From Ilumatobacter sp. (GTDB lineage Bacteria; Actinomycetota; Acidimicrobiia; Acidimicrobiales; Ilumatobacteraceae), in contig JABJAB010000105.1 of NCBI GenBank assembly GCA_018666235.1, positions 26,500 through 90,499 on the forward strand: 64,000 bases of DNA. Direction: 5' to 3'. The notes below the pieces were generated by a model. The model searched no databases. It saw only the letters and a list, made by a program, of their open reading frames with translations, and was not told the origin of the DNA. Positions 24,475-33,106 of this stretch are shown here, piece after piece. Both the position numbers and the translations under genes were made by a program. Positions within the stretch are counted from its first letter, which is position 1. Each line of letters begins with the position of its first letter.

Positions 24475-26964
24475 ATGAGTGACGAGGAGCTGTTCGGCGA
24501 CATCCCCCATCCGGCGGACGCGCCGTCCGCGGAGTCGGACCAGGCCGCACCCGTCGGGCCGTTCGGTGCGGGGAGCGAGATCGTCTCGCATGGCCCGTCG
24601 CCGTTCGCCCAAGGGCTCAATCCCGATCAGCTCGATGCTGTGGTCCACCAGAGTGGGCCTTTGCTGGTGGTCGCCGGTGCCGGTTCGGGCAAGACGCGGG
24701 TGCTCACACATCGCATCGCGCACCTCATCCATGTGGGCGTGCACCCGTCGAAGATCCTGGCGATCACGTTCACCAACAAAGCCGCTGCCGAGATGCGCGA
24801 ACGCGTCGCCACGCTGGTTGGGCCGGTCGTCAAGACAATGTGGGTGTCCACCTTCCATTCGGCGTGCGTGCGCATCTTGCGCGCCAATGCCGACGCGCTC
24901 GGTTACCCCCGACAGTTTTCGATCTACGACTCAGCCGACACCAATCGCCTCACCGGCTACGTCATCCGCGACCAGGGGCTTGACTCGAAGCGCTTCACTC
25001 CACGCGGCGTGCACGGCATCATCAGCAACTGGAAGAATGAGCTGGTCTCTCCGGCCGAAGCAGCCGACGGCGCTGAGAACATCTTCGATCGCAAGCACGC
25101 CGAGGTCTACGCCGAGTATCAGGCGAGGCTCCTCAAGGCCGGTGCGATGGACTTTGATGACCTGCTGACCAAGACCGTCGAGCTGTTCAAGAATCACGGC
25201 GACGTCCTCGAGCACTACCGCGAACGCTTCGCCCACATCCTTGTCGACGAATACCAGGACACCAATAACGCCCAGAACCAGATGGTGCTGATGCTCGCCG
25301 GCGGCCACAACAACGTCTGCGTCGTCGGCGACACCGACCAGTCGGTCTATCGATTCCGCGGTGCCGATTTTCGCAACATCTTGCAGTTTGAGGAGGCGTT
25401 TCCCGACGTCACCACGGTGGTGCTCGACCAGAACTATCGCAGCACGCAGACAATCCTCGATGCCGCCAACGCCGTCATTGAAAACAACACTGAGCGCCGG
25501 CCCAAGTCGCTGTGGACCGATAGTGGCAGTGGCGAACGCATCCAGCGATATCACGCTGAAGACGAAGGCGATGAGGCCAACTGGGTGGCCGGGACGGCGA
25601 AACAGTTGCAACGCGATGCCGACGCGAACTTCCGCGACATCGCCGTGCTGTACCGAACCAACGCACAGAGTCGTGTCATCGAAGAAGCGTTCATGCGCCA
25701 AGGCGTCCCCTACAAGGTGGTGGGTGGCACCCGGTTCTACGACCGGCGCGAAGTGAAAGACGCCATGGCCTACCTGCGTGCGGTGGTCAACCCCGCTGAC
25801 GAGGTCAGCCTGAAACGGATTCTGAACGTTCCGAAGCGAGGCATTGGCGATACCAGCGTGGCCAAGCTCGACGCGTTTGCCGCCGCTGAGGGCATCGGGT
25901 TTGCCGACGCTCTGCGGCGATGCGACGAGGCGGGCGTGAGCGGTCCCGCGCTCCGTGGCATCGGCAAGTTCGTGGAACTGGTCGATGGTATGACCGGCAT
26001 GGTCGACGATGACCAGTACGGGCCGGCGGACATCCTCCAGCTGGCACTCGACGGGTCGGGCTACCTCGCTGAGCTCGAAGCCGAAGACTCAGTCGAAGCG
26101 CATACCCGCCTCGAGAACATGGGCGAGTTGATCGGGTCCGCACGCGAGTTCACCGTGATTTCTGAGTTCATGGAACAGGTCGCGCTCGTCGCTGACACTG
26201 ACGACCTGCCAGAGGACGAGGTCGAAGACATGGTGATTCTCATGACGTTGCACTCGGCAAAGGGCCTCGAGTTTCCTGTCGTGTTTCTCGCCGGCGTCGA
26301 AGAGGGCATCTTCCCGCACATCCGGTCGCTCACCGAACCAATCGAAATGGAAGAGGAGCGTCGACTCGCGTACGTCGGCATCACGCGGGCAATGAATCGG
26401 CTGTACATGAGCCACGCGTGGAGCCGGCAGTTGTTCGGGTCGACGCAGTACAACCCCCCGTCGCGGTTCTTCGACGAGATCCCCGAAGGGTTGATCGAGG
26501 CGAGCGGCAACGTGAGTGGTCGCTCCAGCTATGGGCGTCAGAGTTACCGATCGGGGTACGGCGGTGCCTCCGGCAGTGGTCGACCGGATCGCGAAGGGCG
26601 CGGGAACGACTCGTCCTCTACGCCGCCGCCGTACCGACGCGCGGTCGACGAGGAGATGCCTGGGCGCGACATCAATGCCGATGTGAACGACGATGTACAA
26701 GACGCCAAGCAGGCACAGGACGCACATCGCGATCGTGTTGTCGAAGCAGCGATGCAGTTTGCCAAGAAGCATGCCCCCGAGCCGTCGAACAGTCAGGAAC
26801 TTGGGCTGCACGTCGGCGACGGCGTTGAACATCCCAGCTTCGGTGCAGGAGTGATCATCGACATCTCCGGTGAGGGCGAGAAGGCTGAGGCCACGATCAA
26901 CTTCACTGGCACGGGCACCAAGCACCTCTCGCTTGCCTGGGCGCCGCTCAAGAAGATCGAGTGA
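24475..26964 (+). CDS. pcrA: PcrA/UvrD-type superfamily 1 DNA helicase
   Basis: ATP-dependent 3'-5' helicase of 829 residues for DNA repair. Motif I is GAGSGKTRVL near 73, motif II DEYQDTNNAQN near 258, motif III GDTDQSVYRFRGA, motif IV QNYRS, motif V TLHSAKGLEFPVVFLAG near 595 and motif VI ERRLAYVGITRA. After a Gly/Ser/Arg-rich linker (about 680-710), the C-terminus has GLHVGDGVEHPSFGAG, the Tudor-like domain that binds RNA polymerase in PcrA and UvrD. An acidic N-terminal extension of about 40 residues precedes the core. The gene symbol follows Gram-positive usage. Confidence 0.94.
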   Translation: MSDEELFGDIPHPADAPSAESDQAAPVGPFGAGSEIVSHGPSPFAQGLNPDQLDAVVHQSGPLLVVAGAGSGKTRVLTHRIAHLIHVGVHPSKILAITFTNKAAAEMRERVATLVGPVVKTMWVSTFHSACVRILRANADALGYPRQFSIYDSADTNRLTGYVIRDQGLDSKRFTPRGVHGIISNWKNELVSPAEAADGAENIFDRKHAEVYAEYQARLLKAGAMDFDDLLTKTVELFKNHGDVLEHYRERFAHILVDEYQDTNNAQNQMVLMLAGGHNNVCVVGDTDQSVYRFRGADFRNILQFEEAFPDVTTVVLDQNYRSTQTILDAANAVIENNTERRPKSLWTDSGSGERIQRYHAEDEGDEANWVAGTAKQLQRDADANFRDIAVLYRTNAQSRVIEEAFMRQGVPYKVVGGTRFYDRREVKDAMAYLRAVVNPADEVSLKRILNVPKRGIGDTSVAKLDAFAAAEGIGFADALRRCDEAGVSGPALRGIGKFVELVDGMTGMVDDDQYGPADILQLALDGSGYLAELEAEDSVEAHTRLENMGELIGSAREFTVISEFMEQVALVADTDDLPEDEVEDMVILMTLHSAKGLEFPVVFLAGVEEGIFPHIRSLTEPIEMEEERRLAYVGITRAMNRLYMSHAWSRQLFGSTQYNPPSRFFDEIPEGLIEASGNVSGRSSYGRQSYRSGYGGASGSGRPDREGRGNDSSSTPPPYRRAVDEEMPGRDINADVNDDVQDAKQAQDAHRDRVVEAAMQFAKKHAPEPSNSQELGLHVGDGVEHPSFGAGVIIDISGEGEKAEATINFTGTGTKHLSLAWAPLKKIE

Positions 26965-27007
26965 ACGATGTCGTCAAGAAGATCGGGTCAGATGGCGCGG
27001 TATCTGG

Positions 27008-27013
27008 CAGAAT
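27008..27013 (+). promoter_or_regulatory. Possible -10 box of the flavodoxin gene
   Basis: CAGAAT ending 7 bases before GTG 27021; close to TANNNT but with C at the first position. Confidence 0.35.
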
Positions 27014-27020
27014 CAGAGAC

Positions 27021-27449
27021 GTGAAGGCAGCAATTCTGGTTGAGAGCTTGTCCGGCAATACGTGGAAGGCGGCCGAAAACGTCGCCGAGCTGCTGCAGCA
27101 GGAGCGGTGGACCATCACGGGCCTGTCCAAGGTCAAGCATCCCGACTACCAGTCGATCCACGAAGCGGACCTCGTCCTCGTCGGGACCTGGGTGCACGGA
27201 GCGTTCCTGTTCGGCCAGGCACCATGGGCCGCCAACAACATCGCGAACCTTCCCGCAATGCGCGGGAAGAAGGCTGCCGCGTTCTGCACGTTTGCACTCG
27301 ACCCGGGCCGCAGCCTCGACAAGCTCACGAATGTGCTCGGCGACACCGGCGCCTACGTCATCGGCGGACTGGCCATGAGTCGGAGCAAGCTCGACCAGCA
27401 CAGCGAAGAGTTCGCTGCGCGCCTCCTCGACGCAACCGTCGATGCCTGA
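27021..27449 (+). CDS. Flavodoxin-like protein
   Basis: Protein of 142 residues with a flavodoxin fold. The FMN-phosphate loop is ESLSGNTWKAA near residues 8-18; DLVLVGTWVHGAFLFGQAP gives the 50s loop (Trp side) and GKKAAAFCTFALDPGRSL the 90s region. It probably carries electrons or senses redox state in the cytoplasm. GTG at 27021 matches the family start; an in-frame ATG 20 codons upstream lies in the end of the helicase gene and is unlikely. Ends 14 bases before an opposing gene. Confidence 0.82.
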   Translation: MKAAILVESLSGNTWKAAENVAELLQQERWTITGLSKVKHPDYQSIHEADLVLVGTWVHGAFLFGQAPWAANNIANLPAMRGKKAAAFCTFALDPGRSLDKLTNVLGDTGAYVIGGLAMSRSKLDQHSEEFAARLLDATVDA

Positions 27450-27463
27450 CTCCGAGTCGGCGC

Positions 27464-27997
27464 TCAGCGCCCGCTGTCGTTGGTGACGCCGCTGAGATCG
27501 ATCGACAGCAATCGCTGGTTTTCGACGACGGGGTTCACGCCTTGCGGGGGCGGTGACAGTTCGCTCACGTCGATGGTGTTGCCGTTGCAGTCGGTGAACT
27601 TGCGTGTCCCCTCACCCGCGTCGTTACGTACTTGCTCAACGACACAGCTTTCGTCGCCACCAGCCGGGTAGGCGTAGTACACGACCCAACCGATTGCGGG
27701 GTCGTCGCCGGTGTGATCGAGCACGATGGTGCGCTCTCCCTCGGTGGTGCCGAGGCCCGGGAAGAGAATGGGGCCTTTGTCAACGATTTCGTCGGCAACG
27801 TTGGTCACGCTGCCGACGCGCAAGTTGGACGGGGCGAGCCGATCAGATGTTGCCGCGTCGCCGCGCGAGATGTATGCCGCGAATCCCCACAGCATCAGCC
27901 CGATCAGGCCGAGGACCACGAGCCCGCCCAGGTTGGGGAGCAGCGCACGCGTCAACGGCGATCGAAGCTTGACTGGCTTGTCGTTCACCTTCGCCAC
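27464..27997 (-). CDS. Membrane-anchored protein of unknown function
   Basis: Not recognised. 177 residues: a basic cytoplasmic N-terminus (VAKVNDKPVKLRSPLTR), one hydrophobic segment (LGGLVVLGLIGLMLWGFAA) and an extracytoplasmic domain of about 130 residues with two cysteines (SCVVEQ and FTDCNG) that could bond. The outer part is rich in short beta strands and Asp/Gly turns (TIVLDHTGDDPAIGWVVYYAYP). GTG at 27997 has CAGACT 6 bases upstream. Its neighbours are a flavodoxin and a B12-binding protein; no functional link is evident. Confidence 0.75.
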   Translation of the reverse strand: MAKVNDKPVKLRSPLTRALLPNLGGLVVLGLIGLMLWGFAAYISRGDAATSDRLAPSNLRVGSVTNVADEIVDKGPILFPGLGTTEGERTIVLDHTGDDPAIGWVVYYAYPAGGDESCVVEQVRNDAGEGTRKFTDCNGNTIDVSELSPPPQGVNPVVENQRLLSIDLSGVTNDSGR

Positions 27998-28122
27998 CAG
28001 CTCAGTCTGCCGCCCCCAGCCCGTTTCGCGTCGTCGGGGAAACGGACTGGGCCTGGTTCCAGTCCACCTGCACGGTGTCAGAGGTGCCTCGGGTCGGTTG
28101 GTGGAACACGGCACGTGCGGCA

Positions 28123-28128
28123 TAAGGT
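28123..28128 (+). promoter_or_regulatory. -10 box of the B12-binding protein gene
   Basis: TAAGGT ending 9 bases before GTG 28138. Confidence 0.4.
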
Positions 28129-28137
28129 TCTGAACTT

Positions 28138-28542
28138 GTGAAGCGTCCGTACCGCATCGTTGTTGCCAAGCCTGGCCTGGATGGCCACGATCGTGGCGCC
28201 AAGACCATCACCCGTGCCCTCCGGGACCACGGTTTCGAGGTCATTTACACCGGCCTGCACCAAACGCCCGAACAGATCGCAGAAACCGTGTTGCAGGAAG
28301 ATGCGGACGGCGTCGGCCTCTCGCTCCTTTCCGGCGCGCACCTCACGCTCTTCCCGCGCGTGATGGAAGAGCTTCGCAATCGCGACCTGGGCGACGTGCT
28401 CGTCTTTGGCGGCGGGGTCATCCCCGACGCTGACGCACGTGCGTTGCAGGAGCAGGGTGTCGCAAAGATTTTTGGTCCCGGATCGTCATTGAAAGCAATT
28501 GGCGAGTGGCTGGAGACGGCCCTGGACGAGACCGAAACCTGA
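28138..28542 (+). CDS. Stand-alone B12-binding domain (methylmalonyl-CoA mutase small subunit type)
   Basis: Protein of 134 residues equal to the C-terminal cobalamin domain of methylmalonyl-CoA mutase. The motif DGHDRG (near 16-21; DxHxxG) supplies the His that ligates cobalt, SLLSGAH is the second contact, and FGGG the third. In actinobacteria and archaea this domain often pairs with a separate catalytic mutase chain to turn methylmalonyl-CoA into succinyl-CoA. The large subunit is not in the window. It is 54 bases upstream of sucCD, whose substrate is succinyl-CoA, so the placement fits. GTG start. Confidence 0.9.
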   Translation: MKRPYRIVVAKPGLDGHDRGAKTITRALRDHGFEVIYTGLHQTPEQIAETVLQEDADGVGLSLLSGAHLTLFPRVMEELRNRDLGDVLVFGGGVIPDADARALQEQGVAKIFGPGSSLKAIGEWLETALDETET

Positions 28543-28580
28543 CACCAATCACATTCGCAACCCATCCGCACACATGAAAG

Positions 28581-28587
28581 AGAGGGG
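28581..28587 (+). promoter_or_regulatory. Ribosome binding site of sucC
   Basis: AGAGGGG, 8 bases before the GTG. It is one of the few Shine-Dalgarno sites in the window and settles the GTG start. Confidence 0.6.
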
Positions 28588-28595
28588 ACCCCACC

Positions 28596-29741
28596 GTGGA
28601 TCTCTTTGAATATCAGGGCAAGCAGTACTTCGCCCGCTATGACATTCCGGTCAGCCCTGGAGGGCCTGCCGACACCGTTGATGAGGCGGTGAAGGAAGCT
28701 GCGTCTGCTGGCTACCCCGTTGTCGTCAAGGCGCAGGTGCAGGTCGGCGGCCGCGGCAAGGCCGGTGGCATCAAGCTGGCCGACAATGAAGCTGAAGTGC
28801 GAGAACACGCCGGCAACATTTTGGGCATGGACATCAAGGGACACGTTGTGCGTCGTCTCTGGGTCGAGGCTGCGTCTGATATTGACGAGGAGTACTACGT
28901 CTCCTTTACCCTCGACCGCAGCGAGAAGAAGCACCTCATGATGCTGTCGCGCGAAGGCGGCGTCGAGATCGAGGTCGTGGCGGAAGAGAACCCCGATGCG
29001 ATCGTCAAGCTCCACATCGACCCAGTCGACGGCCTCTCCGAGGCCGTCGCCCGCCAGGCATGCATCGAGGCCAAGCTTCCCGAGCGGGCGATCGACGGGG
29101 CGACCGACATCCTCGTGAAGCTGTACCGCTGTTACGACGAGGGCGATTGCGACCTCGCCGAGATCAACCCGCTGATTCTCAAGCCGACCGGTGAAGTGCA
29201 CGCGCTCGACGCCAAGGTCACCCTCGACGGCAACGCCGAGTTCCGTCATCCCGAGTGGGACGCTTTCCGCGGTCTCACCGAGATGGACGACCGCGAGAAG
29301 ATGGCTGCCGAAAAGGACCTCCAATACATCGGTCTCGACGGCACCGTCGGCATCATCGCGAACGGTGCCGGGCTGGCAATGTCGACGCTCGACGTCGTCA
29401 ATCAGGTTGGCGGTTCGGCCGCGAACTTCCTCGACATCGGCGGCGGCGCCAACGCCGACGTCATGGCCGGTGCGCTCGAAGTCATCAACTTCGACGAGAA
29501 CGTCAAGTCGATCTTCATCAACATCTTCGGCGGCATCACCCGCGGCGAAGAAGTTGCCAAGGGCATCGTCGAGGCGATGGGTCGCGTTGACCTCAAGGCT
29601 CCGATCGTGATCCGCCTCGATGGCACCAACGCCGAGGAGGGTCGTCAGATTCTCCTCGATGCAGGCATTCCGGAAGACAAGCTCCGCTCGGAGCCGACCA
29701 TGCTCGAAGCTGCTCGCGCAGCTGTCGCGCTCGCAAGCTGA
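28596..29741 (+). CDS. sucC: Succinyl-CoA synthetase, beta subunit
   Basis: ADP/GDP-forming succinate-CoA ligase beta chain, 381 residues, making the nucleotide triphosphate step of the TCA cycle. ATP-grasp N-terminus LFEYQGKQYFARY, with VVKAQVQVGGRGKAGG, and the CoA-ligase C-terminus GGSAANFLDIGGGAN and NIFGGITRGEEVAKG. GTG start with a good ribosome site. Followed by sucD after 9 bases. Confidence 0.96.
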   Translation: MDLFEYQGKQYFARYDIPVSPGGPADTVDEAVKEAASAGYPVVVKAQVQVGGRGKAGGIKLADNEAEVREHAGNILGMDIKGHVVRRLWVEAASDIDEEYYVSFTLDRSEKKHLMMLSREGGVEIEVVAEENPDAIVKLHIDPVDGLSEAVARQACIEAKLPERAIDGATDILVKLYRCYDEGDCDLAEINPLILKPTGEVHALDAKVTLDGNAEFRHPEWDAFRGLTEMDDREKMAAEKDLQYIGLDGTVGIIANGAGLAMSTLDVVNQVGGSAANFLDIGGGANADVMAGALEVINFDENVKSIFINIFGGITRGEEVAKGIVEAMGRVDLKAPIVIRLDGTNAEEGRQILLDAGIPEDKLRSEPTMLEAARAAVALAS

Positions 29742-29750
29742 GGTACTGAC

Positions 29751-30647
29751 ATGGCAATTTTTGTTGACGAGAACACGAAGGTCATCGTCCAGGGCCTGAC
29801 CGGTGGTCAGGGCAAGTACCACGGCCTCCGCAACCGTGACTATGGCACCCAGGTCGTCGGGGGCGTCACGCCCGGCAAGGGTGGCCAAGACGTCGAGGGC
29901 ATTCCGATCTTCAATTCGGTCGCCGAAGCCGTCGAGGCAACCGGAGCGAACGCGTCGTTCGCCGCCGTCCCGCCGAAGTTCGCTTCTGGCGCCATCATGG
30001 AAGCGGCCGAAGCCGGCATCGGATTCGTCGTGTGCATCACCGAGGGCATTCCGGCCCAGGATGAGGCCAAGGTCTTCAACCGCCTGGTTCGCGACTTCCC
30101 CGGAACCCGTCTGCTCGGCCCCAACTGCCCCGGCATCATCAGCCCCGGCAAGTGCAACATCGGCATTACCGCTGGCGAGATCGCTCAGAACCCCACCGCT
30201 GGTGGCCCGAACGTCGGCATTGTGAGTCGCTCCGGCACGCTCACCTACCAGGCGCTCTATGAGCTCAAGCAGCGTGGCATCGGCGTGTCGACCTGTGTCG
30301 GCATCGGTGGTGACCCGGTGCCCGGGACCAACTTCATCGACTGCCTCTCGGAGTTCCAGAATGACCCCGAGACGCATGCGATCATGATGCTCGGTGAAAT
30401 CGGCGGCTCGGCCGAAGAAGAAGCCGCCGAGTACATCGCGGCCAACGTCACCAAGCCGATGAGCGCATACATCGCGGGCGTCACTGCGCCGGCCGGCAAG
30501 AAGATGGGCCACGCAGGCGCCATTGTTTCGGGCAACAAGGGCACGGCTCAGGGCAAGATGGACGCGCTCGCAGCTGCTGGCGTGAAGGTCGGTCTCAATC
30601 CGACCGAAGCCGGTGAGCTCATGGCGGAAATCGTCGCCGCCCTCTAG
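29751..30647 (+). CDS. sucD: Succinyl-CoA synthetase, alpha subunit
   Basis: Alpha chain of 298 residues. CoA-binding N-terminus with VIVQGLTGGQGKYH; the phosphohistidine is in KKMGHAGAIVSG near residue 247; and GPNCPGIISPGKCNIG is the family motif. The ATG follows a GAGG site. The operon ends at a strong hairpin terminator. Confidence 0.96.
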   Translation: MAIFVDENTKVIVQGLTGGQGKYHGLRNRDYGTQVVGGVTPGKGGQDVEGIPIFNSVAEAVEATGANASFAAVPPKFASGAIMEAAEAGIGFVVCITEGIPAQDEAKVFNRLVRDFPGTRLLGPNCPGIISPGKCNIGITAGEIAQNPTAGGPNVGIVSRSGTLTYQALYELKQRGIGVSTCVGIGGDPVPGTNFIDCLSEFQNDPETHAIMMLGEIGGSAEEEAAEYIAANVTKPMSAYIAGVTAPAGKKMGHAGAIVSGNKGTAQGKMDALAAAGVKVGLNPTEAGELMAEIVAAL

Positions 30648-30656
30648 TTTCCAGCG

Positions 30657-30713
30657 AAGGCATGTGGTCGTTACGCACAATGTGCGTGACGACCACATGC
30701 CTTCGGCATTTTT
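30657..30713 (+). terminator. Intrinsic terminator after sucD
   Basis: A 22-bp stem (30657-30678 with 30682-30703, one G-U pair) with loop AAT, then ATTTTT ending at 30713. The opposing gene ends at 30723. The long stem could stop transcription from both sides. Confidence 0.85.
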
Positions 30714-30722
30714 CGGGTCAGG

Positions 30723-31301
30723 TCACGGTGCCGGCGGCGGAGGGGGTGTGTCGTCGGCTGGAGGCGGAGGCGGAGGCGGAGGCGGAGGCGGAGGAGGCAT
30801 GGCATCGCTGCTGCTCCCACCAAAGCTCTCCTTGATCTTGTTGATGTCGGTGAGATCTGACAGTTCGCCGCCCGCAGCCTGGAAGTTGAGGAATGCGCCC
30901 GTTGCAGCGACGAGGCCGGAGATGGCTGAGAGGATCATGCCGAAGCCTCGGCCAACGCTGCCGCCCGCAGCCTCGATGATGTCCTTGCCCTCGATTGGGT
31001 TGAAAATGATGCGAAGTAGAAAGAGGAACGCCGCCAGAGCGGTAGCGGCGAGAAGAATGAGCGGCCAGGGCAGTCCCTTGTTGTCCATCGTCCCGGAGGC
31101 GAGCAGGAATGCAATGACCCCGCTGGCGACGAACAGCAGCCAGGGAATCGTCCCGGTGAAGAAGAAGTCGAACGCATTGCCGCCTGAGTCGGAAAAGCCG
31201 AAGCCGGACACGTTGATCCAGTTGAACAGTCCGAAGATGGCGACGCCTGCACCGCCCCCGATCATCAACCAGTCGGATGTCTTGAAGTTACTGAAGTCCA
31301 C
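30723..31301 (-). CDS. Four-helix membrane protein with polyproline tail
   Basis: Not recognised. 192 residues: an N-terminal segment (DFSNFKTSDWLMIGGGAGV), about four hydrophobic helices, and a short soluble tail from about 150 with a run of 13 prolines, an ADD spacer and a second Pro run at the very end. Such tails bind SH3/WW-like or act as spacers in other proteins; here no partner is known. GTG 31301 follows a clear AGGAGGGG site (6-base gap), so the start is firm. An upstream ATG in frame is unlikely. The DNA for the Pro tail is a GGAGGC microrepeat. Confidence 0.75.
   Translation of the reverse strand: MDFSNFKTSDWLMIGGGAGVAIFGLFNWINVSGFGFSDSGGNAFDFFFTGTIPWLLFVASGVIAFLLASGTMDNKGLPWPLILLAATALAAFLFLLRIIFNPIEGKDIIEAAGGSVGRGFGMILSAISGLVAATGAFLNFQAAGGELSDLTDINKIKESFGGSSSDAMPPPPPPPPPPPPPADDTPPPPPAP
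30760..30798 (+). repeat. GGAGGC tandem microrepeat
   Basis: Five perfect copies of GGAGGC followed by a degenerate sixth, on the plus strand. It codes (minus strand) for the polyproline tail and is likely to vary in length between strains by slippage. Confidence 0.8.
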
Positions 31302-31307
31302 TTCGTT

Positions 31308-31315
31308 CCCCTCCT
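31308..31315 (-). promoter_or_regulatory. Ribosome binding site of the polyproline-tailed protein
   Basis: AGGAGGGG on the minus strand, 6 bases before GTG 31301; it decides the start. Confidence 0.7.
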
Positions 31316-31336
31316 GAGGCTCTGATGTGATCAAGG

Positions 31337-31351
31337 TGACCGTGACGGTCA
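31337..31351. promoter_or_regulatory. Palindrome in the divergent gap before purH
   Basis: TGACCGTGACGGTCA, a perfect 15-base inverted repeat with one central base, in the 137-bp gap between the divergent genes. It lies at a position where a regulator of the leftward gene could bind. Function not known. Confidence 0.4.
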
Positions 31352-31426
31352 ACGACCGTACCTCTTCTCGACGGAGCGATTCTGAGTATTCCGAGCGGTG
31401 TTGCGGAACGGCGGACACCTGAGGCC

Positions 31427-31432
31427 TACGCT
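31427..31432 (+). promoter_or_regulatory. -10 box of purH
   Basis: TACGCT ending 6 bases before GTG 31439. Confidence 0.55.
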
Positions 31433-31438
31433 CGCGTC

Positions 31439-33007
31439 GTGCCTACCGCTCTGCTCTCCGTGTACGACAAGACCGGCGTGGTCGAATTCGCCCAGTCGCT
31501 CAGCCAGCTTGGGTGGTCGCTGATCTCCAGCGGGGGAACCGCTCGAGCCATCGCTGACGCCGGAATTCCGGTCACTGACGTTGCTGATGTCACCGGTGTC
31601 CCCGCGATTCTGGGTCACCGTGTCGTCACGCTGCACCCGAAGGTCCACGGCGGCATTCTGGCCGACCCAACTGATGCCGAGCACGTTGCCGACATGGATG
31701 AGTACGGCATCAAGCCATTCGATCTCGTCGTTGGGAACCTTTATCCGTTCGGGCAGAGTCCTGACGACTTCGAGCACGGTTCAGGCGGAGCCGTTGAGAT
31801 GATCGATATCGGCGGCCCGGCAATGGTGCGTGCCGCGGCAAAGAACCACGCGCACGTCGCAGTTGTCGTCGACCCCAAGAACTACGGCCCCGTGATTGAC
31901 GAACTCCGCGCAGACGGCGTCTTGAGTGAGACCACCCGACGTCGGCTAGCCCGGGCAGCGTTTGCGCACACCGCGGCGTACGACGCGGCGATCGTCACGT
32001 GGTTCGATGACACTGATCCTGATCTCGCTGACGAGTCGCTCACGGTCGAAGAGGTTGACACTTCCGGCGCGTTGCCCGCCTCGATCCATCTGGCACTGTC
32101 CAACGTGCAGTCGTTGCGTTACGGAGAGAATCCTCATCAGGAGGGCGCTCGGTACCGCCAAGCCGGTGCGACCAGCTGGTGGGACTCAATGACGCAGCAC
32201 GGCGGCAAGGCGTTGAGCTACCTCAACTTGTATGACACCGAAGCAGCGTGGCGACTCGTTCATCGGTTCGATGACCCGGCCTGCGTCGTCGTGAAACATG
32301 CAAATCCCTGCGGCGTGGCGATCGCCGATGACATCACGACCGCGTACGTACGCGCCAACGCGTGCGACCCGGTCAGCGCCTTCGGTGGCATCGTCGCCGT
32401 CAACCGCACGGTCACCAACGAGATGGCCGTCGCGCTTGGCGACGTGTTCACCGAAGTTGTCGTGGCTCCCGGCTTCGACGACGACGCGCTGGCCACCCTC
32501 GCGGCGAAGAAGAACCTCCGGGTCATCGCCGCCAATGCGCCGTCTCCCTTGCCGTTCGACGTCCGCCCCATCGATGGTGGCCTGCTCGTCCAACAGCCCG
32601 ACCCGGTCGATGCACGATCTGACGCGTGGCGCGTGGTCACATCGGTGCAGCCGACCGAGGGGCAGTGGGCTGATATGGAGTTTGCCTGGACGGTGTGCGC
32701 CGCAGTCACCAGCAACGCAATCGTCTACACGAAGGACCAGCAGGCTTTTGGTATCGGTGCAGGACAGCAGAATCGTCTCGACTCCGCACGAATCGCCGCC
32801 CGACGAGCCGAAGGACGCGCAACGGGCGGCGCGTGCGCCAGCGATGCGTTCTTCCCGTTTCGTGACGGGCTCGACGCAGCGGTTGAAGCCGGTGTGTCGT
32901 GCGTCATCCAGCCTGGCGGATCGATGCGTGACGACGAGGTCGTCGCTGCTGCCGATGAACACGGCCTCGCCATGGTCTTCACCGGTCAGCGCCACTTCCG
33001 CCACTGA
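31439..33007 (+). CDS. purH: Bifunctional AICAR transformylase/IMP cyclohydrolase
   Basis: Enzyme of 522 residues doing the last two steps of IMP synthesis. The N-terminal MGS-like cyclohydrolase part has SVYDKTGVVEFAQ and ISSGGTARAIADAG, and HPKVHGGILA. The transformylase part has SLRYGENPHQEGA, the VVKHANPCGVAI motif, and ends SDAFFPFRDGLD, GVSCVIQPGGSMRDDEV. Length and order match the family. Not in a visible purine operon. Confidence 0.96.
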   Translation: MPTALLSVYDKTGVVEFAQSLSQLGWSLISSGGTARAIADAGIPVTDVADVTGVPAILGHRVVTLHPKVHGGILADPTDAEHVADMDEYGIKPFDLVVGNLYPFGQSPDDFEHGSGGAVEMIDIGGPAMVRAAAKNHAHVAVVVDPKNYGPVIDELRADGVLSETTRRRLARAAFAHTAAYDAAIVTWFDDTDPDLADESLTVEEVDTSGALPASIHLALSNVQSLRYGENPHQEGARYRQAGATSWWDSMTQHGGKALSYLNLYDTEAAWRLVHRFDDPACVVVKHANPCGVAIADDITTAYVRANACDPVSAFGGIVAVNRTVTNEMAVALGDVFTEVVVAPGFDDDALATLAAKKNLRVIAANAPSPLPFDVRPIDGGLLVQQPDPVDARSDAWRVVTSVQPTEGQWADMEFAWTVCAAVTSNAIVYTKDQQAFGIGAGQQNRLDSARIAARRAEGRATGGACASDAFFPFRDGLDAAVEAGVSCVIQPGGSMRDDEVVAAADEHGLAMVFTGQRHFRH

Positions 33008-33094
33008 TCCGGGAATCAACCGTTCCGCATCGTGGAACAAGGTCCGCCTGGTGGGAAGTTTCTGCTGCGGCACCAAGTCGATCGTTCGGGTGCA

Positions 33095-33100
33095 TATGTT
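33095..33100 (+). promoter_or_regulatory. -10 box of metF
   Basis: TATGTT ending 6 bases before ATG 33107; decides this start over the longer frame open from 33032. Confidence 0.6.
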
Positions 33101-33106
33101 CCAGAC

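Noticed and set aside
28245..30698. 817-codon minus-strand frame across the B12-binding protein and sucCD genes
   Set aside because: Shadow frame opposite strongly conserved genes; low-complexity composition and no known motif.
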